A stretch of DNA of 13,000 bases. It comes from Candidatus Thorarchaeota archaeon (GTDB lineage: Archaea; Asgardarchaeota; Thorarchaeia; Thorarchaeales; Thorarchaeaceae). The DNA lies in the NCBI GenBank assembly GCA_016840245.1, contig JAEOST010000251.1, positions 1 to 13,000 on the forward strand, read 5' to 3'. The translations under genes were made by a program, and so were the position numbers. The notes beneath the pieces were generated by a model that was given only the letters and a program-made list of their open reading frames with translations, did no database searches and had not been told where the DNA came from. This document shows positions 5,318 through 11,540 of this stretch, piece after piece; within the stretch, counting starts at the first letter, position 1, and every line of letters begins with the position of its first letter.

Positions 5318-6823
5318 TTACTCGAAGGCGTCAGGAAAACCCGGAAAAGTTGTTAGTACAATCTCTCTCAAATACCGCATGCTTGAAGATTTGGATATAT
5401 TGAGGACCTCATTGAGTAACTCACTGATTTCACCATCGCGTCCCTGTTTCTGACGGAACTTTGCCTTGAGAATCTTGGACCATGCCGCAATACCCGGTAC
5501 ATCATTCCTCTTGATGTGTTCCTCCAGTCTTTGCATCCAAGGTCCAGAAACCTCTTCATTACTGTCAAGAGTATCGCTGTCGTATGTTTCGATTTCGATG
5601 TCTGTGAGATTGAGGAGACACAGATTCTTGTAATAGATTGGAGCAGGTTTCTTGTCTAGCGATTCATATGCTCTCGTGAATGCTTCAACAGCACCACCAG
5701 ATTCTCCCATAGCCTTCTCCATTATACCTTCCAATACATCAATCTGAATTAGACTGAGTAGTGTTCCCATCCGTGTTGCTGCACTTCGAGCCCTCTCAAA
5801 CTCAACCTCTACTTCATCATGTCTGTGAAGGTTGACGAGTGCCCAGGTCCTTTGAAAGTGATAACAGACACGTACCTGTGTTGGAGACCTATCACTGACA
5901 TCTATGTCATTCAGAATTCTCAGTGCTTCATCACTATACCCAGCATGATTGTTGAAGAAGGCTACTACACACATCTGCAAATCTGATGGTTGAGAGAGTG
6001 ATTCTCTCACCATCGCAAAGTCCTTCGTATATTCAATGGCTGCATTCAACTCACCTCTAAAGGCCATGATAGTCCCCATCTGACCCTGTGATGAAGCAAT
6101 TCCCAGAGTATAACCAATCTCTTCAAAGAGAGTTCTTGCTCTAACTAGCAGGTCGCTCCCTTTCTTAATATCTGAATACTTTGCCAAATACCCCATATTG
6201 CTTATGGTATTCGCTATGATCATTCTATCATCAAACTTCTTCGCGATCTGCAACACCTGTTCATGTAGCTCATAGGACTTTGAGTATTCGAGGTCCTTTG
6301 TGAACCCACCTGCTTCAATAGCCAGAAGATACCGTTTGAAGTATTCCAAGTTCTCATTCTCCTCTATCACTGATATGATTGACTGAAATGGGTGTAGTCC
6401 ATAGTCACTCTGAGTGAATGAGGTTATCGCACCTGCCCCCAACCTCCATGTGAGGTAGACATGACAGACGAACCAGTCATTGGGAGTGGAATCTAATGCT
6501 CGTTCCAGTGACTCCTTCATATCCTCCCAGGTACTGCCTTGCCCCCTTCGGTCTCTGGTGAGCAGTAGTAGAGGTTCTGACATCACAGAGATTCTATCTG
6601 CTTCTTCAAGTCTATCCACTAATCCATTGTCTCTTAGCAAGAATGCAAAGTAGAACACGAGATACTGTGTCAGCATTGGAGTATTCTCGGTACACACCTT
6701 CACACACAGTCGTTCAGTGAAGTCTGCGAAGTTCTCAGCTTCAGGCACCACCGACTGTAGGATTTCCCTAGTCTCTTCATCAACATGGGGATAGTGAATT
6801 GTTATGGTACCAATGGGTTTCAA
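5318..6823 (-). CDS. TPR-repeat protein, 501 residues
   Basis: A cytosolic all-helical protein, with no signal peptide and no membrane helix. The middle (about 180-440) reads as tetratricopeptide-like helix pairs of the longer, degenerate kind, for example IANTISNMGYLAKYSDIKKG, LGIASSQGQMGTIMAFRGEL and VCYHFQRTWALVNLHRHDEV. The N-terminal ~170 residues and the last ~60 are also helical, but I cannot place them. No HTH, ATPase or kinase motif is visible, although this repeat type often forms the sensor half of STAND or LuxR-like regulators. It is probably a protein-interaction scaffold. The start is a TTG at 6823: no ATG or GTG is near, GAGG (6832-6835) lies 8 nt before it, and a stop lies 8 codons further up. 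No binding partner is suggested by the neighbours. Confidence 0.72.
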   Translation of the reverse strand: MKPIGTITIHYPHVDEETREILQSVVPEAENFADFTERLCVKVCTENTPMLTQYLVFYFAFLLRDNGLVDRLEEADRISVMSEPLLLLTRDRRGQGSTWEDMKESLERALDSTPNDWFVCHVYLTWRLGAGAITSFTQSDYGLHPFQSIISVIEENENLEYFKRYLLAIEAGGFTKDLEYSKSYELHEQVLQIAKKFDDRMIIANTISNMGYLAKYSDIKKGSDLLVRARTLFEEIGYTLGIASSQGQMGTIMAFRGELNAAIEYTKDFAMVRESLSQPSDLQMCVVAFFNNHAGYSDEALRILNDIDVSDRSPTQVRVCYHFQRTWALVNLHRHDEVEVEFERARSAATRMGTLLSLIQIDVLEGIMEKAMGESGGAVEAFTRAYESLDKKPAPIYYKNLCLLNLTDIEIETYDSDTLDSNEEVSGPWMQRLEEHIKRNDVPGIAAWSKILKAKFRQKQGRDGEISELLNEVLNISKSSSMRYLREIVLTTFPGFPDAFE

Positions 6824-7102
6824 CTTCGAATCCTCAAATCTACTTCGCTATCTTTAAGATGAATCTTTTGAGAATGTCAAATGAACAGTTTCGTCACATA
6901 TTTTCCGTGGACCAGACCTCAACATCATCAAGGTCATTGAGTATACAGGATATCTGAATTCTCTCAGTGACAATGAAAATTGTATATATGAACTCTCAAT
7001 AGGATTTGTGAGGTGGGAGGATGTTCCTTGAAGTAGCACTCTAGCAAAACCTGTATCGATTTCCTCTCTCCGGACCGAAGACCTCCCGCGTCCGAATCGT
7101 GA
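6824..7102. other. 279-bp intergenic region between two minus-strand genes
   Basis: No convincing gene. It contains a strong TATA-like run TGTATATATG (6981-6990), usable on either strand. On the minus strand this would give the TPR gene a leader of about 130 nt; on the plus strand it points at GGTGGGAGG followed by a 7-codon ORF at 7021. An imperfect 9-bp inverted repeat (6933-6941 with 6963-6971, one G-U pair on the plus strand) lies next to it. A weaker minus-strand AT-rich box, ATCTTAAAG (6852-6860), is nearer the TPR start. A small RNA or a structured leader is possible. Confidence 0.35.
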
Positions 7103-7645
7103 TTAAAATTTCATTAGAAGCAGGTCTCGCTCAATCTTCTTCAGTCGTTCATTGAAGCGTTGATTGAACTCAGTTAGAAGGTCCAGATAACTTCCAAACC
7201 ACGCATGAAAGACCGTGACAACCTCTTTCAGCTTTCTGCTCTCTGGTTTGGTCTTGACCTCGTCAGGGAGAGTCTTCCATTCTGCTAGAATGTGGTCCAT
7301 GATCTCTAATCGAGTCTTGATGAACTTCTCTGCAGTTTCCAGACCCAACCTAAACCCATCAAGAAAGGGGATTGTGTCACCCCCATACAATTGGGTTCGA
7401 GACCCCGGCATTGACTCCTTTGTTATCATCTGTCTCTGTTCAAGGTTGGCGAGGTACCGGGATATCTGGCTTCTTGAATATCCAGTAGACTCAGCAATCT
7501 GTTCCTGGGTCAATGGGTCTGGTGATAGCACAATCATCGAGTATATTCTCGCAATCATGGGGTCGTTTCCACGGAACTTCACAAGTTCCTCTAGGGTCTG
7601 TACCAAGTTGGTTCTAAGTTGTTGGAATCTCTCATCCTTCACCAT
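7103..7645 (-). CDS. Winged-helix transcriptional regulator (MarR/GbsR-like)
   Basis: A 180-residue DNA-binding regulator. Residues about 30-90 form the winged helix: helix RIYSMIVL, then LTQEQIAESTGYSRSQISRYLANLEQ (45-70, helix-turn-helix with recognition helix SRSQISRYLANLE) and a wing about 73-89 ending in QLYGGD. The rest (93-180) is helical and heptad-like (FIKTRLEIMDHILAEW, then ERLKKIERDLLLMKF), as in GbsR-type dimers. The layout and length match GbsR/MarR relatives. The ATG at 7645 has GGAAGTGA 6 nt before it; an in-frame GTG at 7660 is an alternative start. It is divergent from the alpha/beta hydrolase with an 11-bp inverted repeat between them, so control of both genes is the simple inference. 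The effector is unknown. Confidence 0.82.
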   Translation of the reverse strand: MVKDERFQQLRTNLVQTLEELVKFRGNDPMIARIYSMIVLSPDPLTQEQIAESTGYSRSQISRYLANLEQRQMITKESMPGSRTQLYGGDTIPFLDGFRLGLETAEKFIKTRLEIMDHILAEWKTLPDEVKTKPESRKLKEVVTVFHAWFGSYLDLLTEFNQRFNERLKKIERDLLLMKF

Positions 7646-7684
7646 TGTTGTCACTTCCACATCAATGAGCCTTCATACAAATTC

Positions 7685-7724
7685 TCATAATTTTCATAAT
7701 TTGCATTGTTATGAAAATTTATAA
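7685..7724. promoter_or_regulatory. Shared operator/promoter region of the wHTH regulator and the hydrolase
   Basis: A perfect 11-bp inverted repeat, AATTTTCATAA (7689-7699) and TTATGAAAATT (7709-7719), has a 9-bp spacer, so the half-site centres are 20 bp apart, close to two helical turns. The left arm is also part of a tandem direct repeat, TCATAATTT twice (7685-7702). The right arm runs into the TATA box TTTATAA (7718-7724) of the hydrolase gene, centred 27 bp before its ATG with no ribosome site, so that transcript is probably leaderless. On the minus strand, the AT-rich left arm can serve as the regulator's own TATA region. A protein bound here would block both promoters, which fits autoregulation by the adjacent wHTH protein. 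Confidence 0.68.
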
Positions 7725-7747
7725 CCCTTTGGATACATACTTTATGT

Positions 7748-8704
7748 ATGACACAATTCAGAGAGTTACAATTTCATTCCGGTGAGATAAACATCAATTA
7801 CGTTGTTGGGCCGGACAATGGAGTCCCACTCGTCCTAATTCCTGGCCAAGGGGGAGATTGGACGACCTATGAGAAGGTTCTACCGTTGCTCTCGGAGAAC
7901 TATCATGTCTTTGCAATAGATGTTCGAGGACATGGAAAATCTGACTGGACAACAGGTGACTATACCTTCACTTCTATTGGACGGGATATGATTGCATTCC
8001 TTGAGGAAGTTGTCAAACAACCTGCTATCATCTCCGGAAACTCCTCAGGGGGTCTCATCGCCCTGTGGTTGGCTGCAAACCGACCTGACCTTGTCAGCGG
8101 AATAATAATGGAAGACCCACCCCTCTTCTCCGCAGAATGGCCCCGGATCAGGGATGACAGTTATGTCTACAGGGTCTTGGAGATCACCGTGGAGATGAGC
8201 AGGGAACTCAAAGAGTCACGAAGTATTGGTGGACTAGCCAGGGCCTTCATGAAGATCAGGCGTCCAGTAGAAGGTGGAGCATTCAAGGGAGTACCAAGGT
8301 CAGCGGCATACTTTATCTCCTTCCTCATTCGTGCATCTCAGAAGTTGCGTGGTACTCCCTCTCTACCTGGTAGATTCGGTAGGATAACTGATGTCTTGGT
8401 CCGGTTTGATGCTGACTTCTCTCAAGCCTTTCTTGATGGTCGCGTCTACGAAGGACTAGATCATGCTGAGGCTCTGCAACGTGCTGAGTGTCCCATGATT
8501 TTACTCCATGCAAATTGGCTACGGCATCCTGAATATGGGCTTGTTGGTGCAATGGATGATGCTGATGCTGGGAGAGCTCGTGAGCTTGCTCCAGACATGC
8601 TTTTCAAAAGAATCGACTCTGACCATGTGATTCATTCAGACAAACCAGAAGTATTTGTGGAAGAGGTTGAAGCATTCGTAGCTCAGCTCTCTCTTCAAGT
8701 CTGA
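7748..8704 (+). CDS. Alpha/beta hydrolase
   Basis: A 318-residue cytosolic hydrolase of the alpha/beta fold. The oxyanion-hole loop is IPGQGGDWTTYE (31-42). Strand 4 and its turn give FAIDVRGHGKSD (55-66). The nucleophile elbow is GNSSGG (97-102), with Ser99 as the likely nucleophile. The catalytic His is probably His293 in DSDHVIHSDKPE. The acid is less clear: the usual place after the strand PMILLH is unusual here and is followed by an Asp-rich segment (DDADAGR). The cap domain lies about 130-240. Substrate (ester, epoxide or meta-cleavage product) is unknown. Its leaderless promoter overlaps the operator shared with the divergent wHTH regulator. It ends 40 bp from the convergent SnoaL-like gene. 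Confidence 0.87.
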   Translation: MTQFRELQFHSGEININYVVGPDNGVPLVLIPGQGGDWTTYEKVLPLLSENYHVFAIDVRGHGKSDWTTGDYTFTSIGRDMIAFLEEVVKQPAIISGNSSGGLIALWLAANRPDLVSGIIMEDPPLFSAEWPRIRDDSYVYRVLEITVEMSRELKESRSIGGLARAFMKIRRPVEGGAFKGVPRSAAYFISFLIRASQKLRGTPSLPGRFGRITDVLVRFDADFSQAFLDGRVYEGLDHAEALQRAECPMILLHANWLRHPEYGLVGAMDDADAGRARELAPDMLFKRIDSDHVIHSDKPEVFVEEVEAFVAQLSLQV

Positions 8705-8707
8705 ACC

Positions 8708-8727
8708 AGAGATGCTTCTGTATCTCT
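8708..8727. terminator. Small hairpin between convergent genes
   Basis: AGAGAT (8708-8713), 8-nt loop, ATCTCT (8722-8727), just after the hydrolase stop codon and before the end of the convergent SnoaL-like gene. Six pairs and no T-run, so it is only a weak terminator candidate. Confidence 0.25.
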
Positions 8728-8744
8728 TGACGATTGGTATAAGC

Positions 8745-9122
8745 CTAGAATATACCATTCTCGTTAGGTGACTCTTCCAGAATGGCTTGATTAATGTCCC
8801 ACATCTCGACGACACGTGAGTCTTCGAATCGGAAGAAATGAGCAAGTGCAAATCCTGGATCGTCTGGATTCTGTTTGACGTGTGAAAATGTTGTGACGAG
8901 GTCTCCCTCTGCAAGAGTGAGTTTGATCTCTACCTGCTTGTCAGGGTTCCTTCTCGCGTCTTCCTCAATGGCCAGTATCAATGACTCACGGTCACCTTCG
9001 AAGTACTGGTTGTGATGGATGAGATCTGGACCTGTGTGCTTGTCAAACCACTCTCGAAATTCTCCTGAAACCACAAGATCGAAGAAGAACAATGCAATCT
9101 TACGATTTGATTCTTCACTCAT
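8745..9122 (-). CDS. SnoaL-like (NTF2-fold) protein
   Basis: A 125-residue cytosolic protein of the SnoaL-like/NTF2 fold, a cone-shaped alpha+beta barrel used by polyketide cyclases, aldol-type enzymes and many ligand-binding proteins of unknown role. Visible features are the N-terminal helices with a conserved His pair in DLIHHNQYFEGD (33-44), then the strand pattern VEIKLTLAEGDLVTTFSHV and the family C-terminal signature AHFFRFEDSRVVEMWDINQ (about 93-111). The ATG at 9122 is preceded by GAGGTG (9128-9133) at 5-nt spacing. It is convergent with the alpha/beta hydrolase, and no other polyketide genes are nearby, so an antibiotic-biosynthesis role is unlikely. I cannot name a substrate. Confidence 0.82.
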   Translation of the reverse strand: MSEESNRKIALFFFDLVVSGEFREWFDKHTGPDLIHHNQYFEGDRESLILAIEEDARRNPDKQVEIKLTLAEGDLVTTFSHVKQNPDDPGFALAHFFRFEDSRVVEMWDINQAILEESPNENGIF

Positions 9123-9221
9123 TTGAACACCTCTTATCGTAATGCGTGGAGCTAGCTATCTTCACTCAAAAGCGTTGGGAAAAATTGGTTATTCAGTAAG
9201 AATGGGCGTTTGAGATTTCGG

Positions 9222-9231
9222 ATTTAAATAC
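9222..9231 (+). promoter_or_regulatory. TATA-like box of the DUF362 gene
   Basis: TTTAAATA is centred about 27 bp before the ATG at 9254, without a ribosome site: another leaderless-type archaeal promoter. It lies in the 131-bp divergent gap shared with the SnoaL-like gene, in which I see no clear TATA box for the minus-strand gene. Confidence 0.55.
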
Positions 9232-9253
9232 CTGATAATCAATAGTTGCAGAT

Positions 9254-10078
9254 ATGTCATTGGTAGCAGTTGTCAAGGGAGGACGTGGTATTGAACCCGT
9301 AGTCAGGGCAATGGAAATGATACCGTTCAAGAAAGCTCTTGAGCCCTATGAAACTGTCTTAGTGAAACCAAACCTCATCACAAGTCACACCTTCGAGACC
9401 GGAATAACAACCGATCCCATAGTGGTGGAGGCTGTGATCATGAAGGTCATGGAACTAGGCAAGAACGTCATAGTGGTTGAGACAGAGGGTGGAATAACAT
9501 CACCTGACAAAGCAATTGTTGAGACAGGTATGATGGACGTAGTTGATCAATTGGGCTCCAAGTACATCAACATGAGGAAGCTAGACGATAAGATCGAATT
9601 AGAAGTAGAAAACCCTCGGGGTATAAAGAAATTCAAGGTGGCCAGGATCGCTGTAGAGTCAGCTATCATCACAGTGCCATCCATGAAGACACTGCATCAT
9701 ACAACAATCACTATGGGATTGAAGAATATGTTCGGTATGCTCACTACTCGTAAGAAATTCTTCATGCACCGACATGGAATGAACAACGTCATTCATGATA
9801 TCTGCAAGACCCTGCCACCCACTCTCAGTGTCATCGATGGTTTCTACGGCAAGTCTGGCAGTGGTCCTTGGAGTGGTACACCCGTGAAGATGGACACAAT
9901 CATAGCTAGCGTTGACCCGATAGCGGCAGACGCAACAGCAGCAAGATGTATTGGCATCGACCCCAACACTATAGATCACATTCGATGGCTCTTTGAGGCA
10001 GGCATGGGTGAGATTACTGACATAGAAGTCGTTGGTGATGGCATCGAGGATGTCTACCAGAAATGGGATCTAAACTAG
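9254..10078 (+). CDS. DUF362 domain protein
   Basis: A 274-residue protein consisting of a DUF362 domain (PF04015). The family start signature VLVKPNLITSHTFETGITTDP (35-55) and the downstream IVVETEGGI (73-81) are clear, as are the middle LHHTTITMGLKNMFGM (147-162) and the C-terminal DPIAADATAARCIGI (about 221-235). Many DUF362 proteins carry a 4Fe-4S ferredoxin domain at one end. This one has no CxxCxxC cluster motif, so it is the stand-alone form. Function is not established for the family; roles near metal centres or radical enzymes have been suggested. The gene has a leaderless-type promoter and ends 15 bp before the end of the convergent TPR gene. Confidence 0.86.
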   Translation: MSLVAVVKGGRGIEPVVRAMEMIPFKKALEPYETVLVKPNLITSHTFETGITTDPIVVEAVIMKVMELGKNVIVVETEGGITSPDKAIVETGMMDVVDQLGSKYINMRKLDDKIELEVENPRGIKKFKVARIAVESAIITVPSMKTLHHTTITMGLKNMFGMLTTRKKFFMHRHGMNNVIHDICKTLPPTLSVIDGFYGKSGSGPWSGTPVKMDTIIASVDPIAADATAARCIGIDPNTIDHIRWLFEAGMGEITDIEVVGDGIEDVYQKWDLN

Positions 10079-10093
10079 GGGCTGCTTAATTAG

Positions 10094-10774
10094 TTACTCC
10101 CAACTAACACCCAGGCGAAGTAGACAAGATAATGCATTTGGCTCGTTTGGAATAATCTTGAGAACGGAACGGTACATCTCTATCGCCTCGTCAACTCTAC
10201 CGAGTTCCTCATAGCAGTAGCCCATATTGATCAATGGGAATGGGTCTTCAATATCAATCTCTGACGCCTTCCTATAGTATTCTATGGCTCTCTCATAGTC
10301 CTTTAGCATATGATAGCAGACACCAATGTTGTTCCAGATTCGGTAGAACGAGGGGTTGAGCTTTGTGACCTTCTCATAACAATCAATGGCCTCTTGGTAT
10401 TGATGTCTATACCTGTAGATATTCCCCTTGTTGAACCATGCGTCAGGAAAGTTGGGGTTCCACTGAATCACGGTGTCATAGCATGTCATAGCTTCATCCA
10501 GCTGTTCCATATTCTCAAAAGCAAGTCCTTTGTTTGTGAGTGAAAACTCATGTTCGGGATCGATCTCAAGAGCCTTATCAAAGAACTCGATGGACTCTCC
10601 ATGTCGTCCCAGTGCGATGAGTGCAGCACCCCTGTTACTCCAGTTCATAGGTTCCTCGGGACATGTCTCAGTCAGTCTCTCTAGACATTCGAGAGCTTGA
10701 TCATACTGTCCTCTACCAATGTATCCTTGACATTCATCGTTTATTTCCTTGCACTCCTCTCGTATCTCACCCAA
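10094..10774 (-). CDS. TPR-repeat protein, 226 residues
   Basis: A regular tetratricopeptide scaffold of about six 34-residue repeats: about 10-42, 43-76, 77-110, 111-144, 145-178 and 179-212. They show the standard pattern, for example 'NWSNRGAALIALGRHGESIE' then 'FFDKALEIDP', with Gly/Ala at position 8, Ala at 20 and Pro at 32. Nothing else is attached: no signal peptide, membrane helix or catalytic domain. Cytosolic protein-protein interaction is the expected role. The start is a TTG at 10774, supported by AGGTGA (10781-10786) 6 nt before it. A TATA-like GATAAATAAG (10811-10820) would place transcription start about 15 nt before the TTG. Convergent with the DUF362 gene. Confidence 0.83.
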   Translation of the reverse strand: MGEIREECKEINDECQGYIGRGQYDQALECLERLTETCPEEPMNWSNRGAALIALGRHGESIEFFDKALEIDPEHEFSLTNKGLAFENMEQLDEAMTCYDTVIQWNPNFPDAWFNKGNIYRYRHQYQEAIDCYEKVTKLNPSFYRIWNNIGVCYHMLKDYERAIEYYRKASEIDIEDPFPLINMGYCYEELGRVDEAIEMYRSVLKIIPNEPNALSCLLRLGVSWE

Positions 10775-10780
10775 AGCGAG

Positions 10781-10820
10781 TCACCTAGTGATGAAGTGTG
10801 GATAGCCCTCCTTATTTATC
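10781..10820 (-). promoter_or_regulatory. Promoter and ribosome site of the six-repeat TPR gene
   Basis: On the minus strand, the TATA-like GATAAATAAG (10811-10820) is about 41 bp before the TTG start at 10774, and AGGTGA (10781-10786) is 6 nt before it. This gives a leader of about 15 nt, in contrast with the leaderless plus-strand genes. A second AT-rich run, GATATAATTC, lies further up near 10859-10870. Confidence 0.5.
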
Positions 10821-10890
10821 ATTGCAGATGAATGAATGATTTTGGCAAGAATGTGCTTGAATTATATCAATCAATGTGTCTGTTTCTAGG

Positions 10891-11433
10891 TCACATATTG
10901 TATGTTCTATTTCCAAATTCTCCTACGTGAGTGAATTCAACAACCTCTCTTCTTGGAGGTGGAGTTGGGTTCTCCTTAGATTTACCTATCATGATGAGAA
11001 CTAACGGTCTCACATTGTCTGGAAGTCCGAAGAAATCTGCTACGGTCTTTTCATCGAAAGCGCATACCCACCCAGACCCAAGTCCAAGTGATGTTGCAGT
11101 CAGAAGTACATTCTGTATTGCTGCTGCCGTATCCTGAATTGCATAGAGAGAAGAGCCTCTCTCTCCATATCTATCAGCGGAACGGTTCAGATCTGCACAG
11201 AAGACGAAGATGGCCGGAGCTGAACGCATATACTCCTTTTCCCCAAGGGCGTCAACCATCTTGTCTATCTCGTCCTTGGATGTAAGTAGGATAATCTCCC
11301 AAGGTTGAAGGTTTCCTGCAGATGGTGCCCACCTAACTGCTTCAAGGAGAGTTCTAATCATCTCGTCCGAAACCGGCTCTGATTGGAAGTGGTGAATGTG
11401 CCGCCTTCTCTTTACAATGCTCAGGACGTCCAA
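10891..11433 (-). CDS. Nitroreductase family protein (FMN-dependent)
   Basis: A 180-residue flavoprotein of the nitroreductase family: homodimeric, FMN-binding, NAD(P)H-dependent enzymes that reduce nitro groups, quinones, enones or do dehalogenation. Seen: the N-terminal motif DVLSIVKRRRHIHHF, the FMN-site segment RWAPSAGNLQPWEIIL, the mid-helix AIQDTAAAIQNVLLTATSLGLGSGW and the C-terminal loop GLPDNVRPLVLIMIGKSKENPTPP. The usual second Arg of RRSIRxF is His here (HIHHF). The frame is open to a TTG at 11469, but the TTG at 11433 gives the family-typical beginning (M)DVLSIVKRRR and has AAGGTG (11442-11447) 8 nt upstream, so it is preferred. The next gene downstream (TPR) has its own promoter. 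Substrate unknown. Confidence 0.85.
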   Translation of the reverse strand: MDVLSIVKRRRHIHHFQSEPVSDEMIRTLLEAVRWAPSAGNLQPWEIILLTSKDEIDKMVDALGEKEYMRSAPAIFVFCADLNRSADRYGERGSSLYAIQDTAAAIQNVLLTATSLGLGSGWVCAFDEKTVADFFGLPDNVRPLVLIMIGKSKENPTPPPRREVVEFTHVGEFGNRTYNM

Positions 11434-11540
11434 AATGAAAACACCTTCACTATTACGTCGACCAATCAATCTAATCAGTCATTCGTCTGTTATGGGATTG
11501 TCTACCTCTGTAGATTCTCTTTTTCTCAATAATTGGATTG

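Noticed and set aside
6854..7039. 61-codon minus-strand open frame, and a 32-codon plus-strand ORF starting at 6859
   Set aside because: Neither has a ribosome site, a correctly placed TATA box or any recognisable composition; the region looks non-coding.
7215..7724. 169-codon plus-strand open frame opposite the winged-helix regulator
   Set aside because: It lies antisense to a gene with a clear HTH and runs through the operator; its sequence is low-complexity in the way mirror frames are.
8745..9122. Polyketide biosynthesis signal from the SnoaL-like protein
   Set aside because: The SnoaL/NTF2 fold is widespread outside polyketide pathways and no ketosynthase or related gene lies in the window.
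11434..11469. Upstream TTG start for the nitroreductase
   Set aside because: It adds 12 residues not typical of the family and has no better ribosome site than the TTG at 11433.
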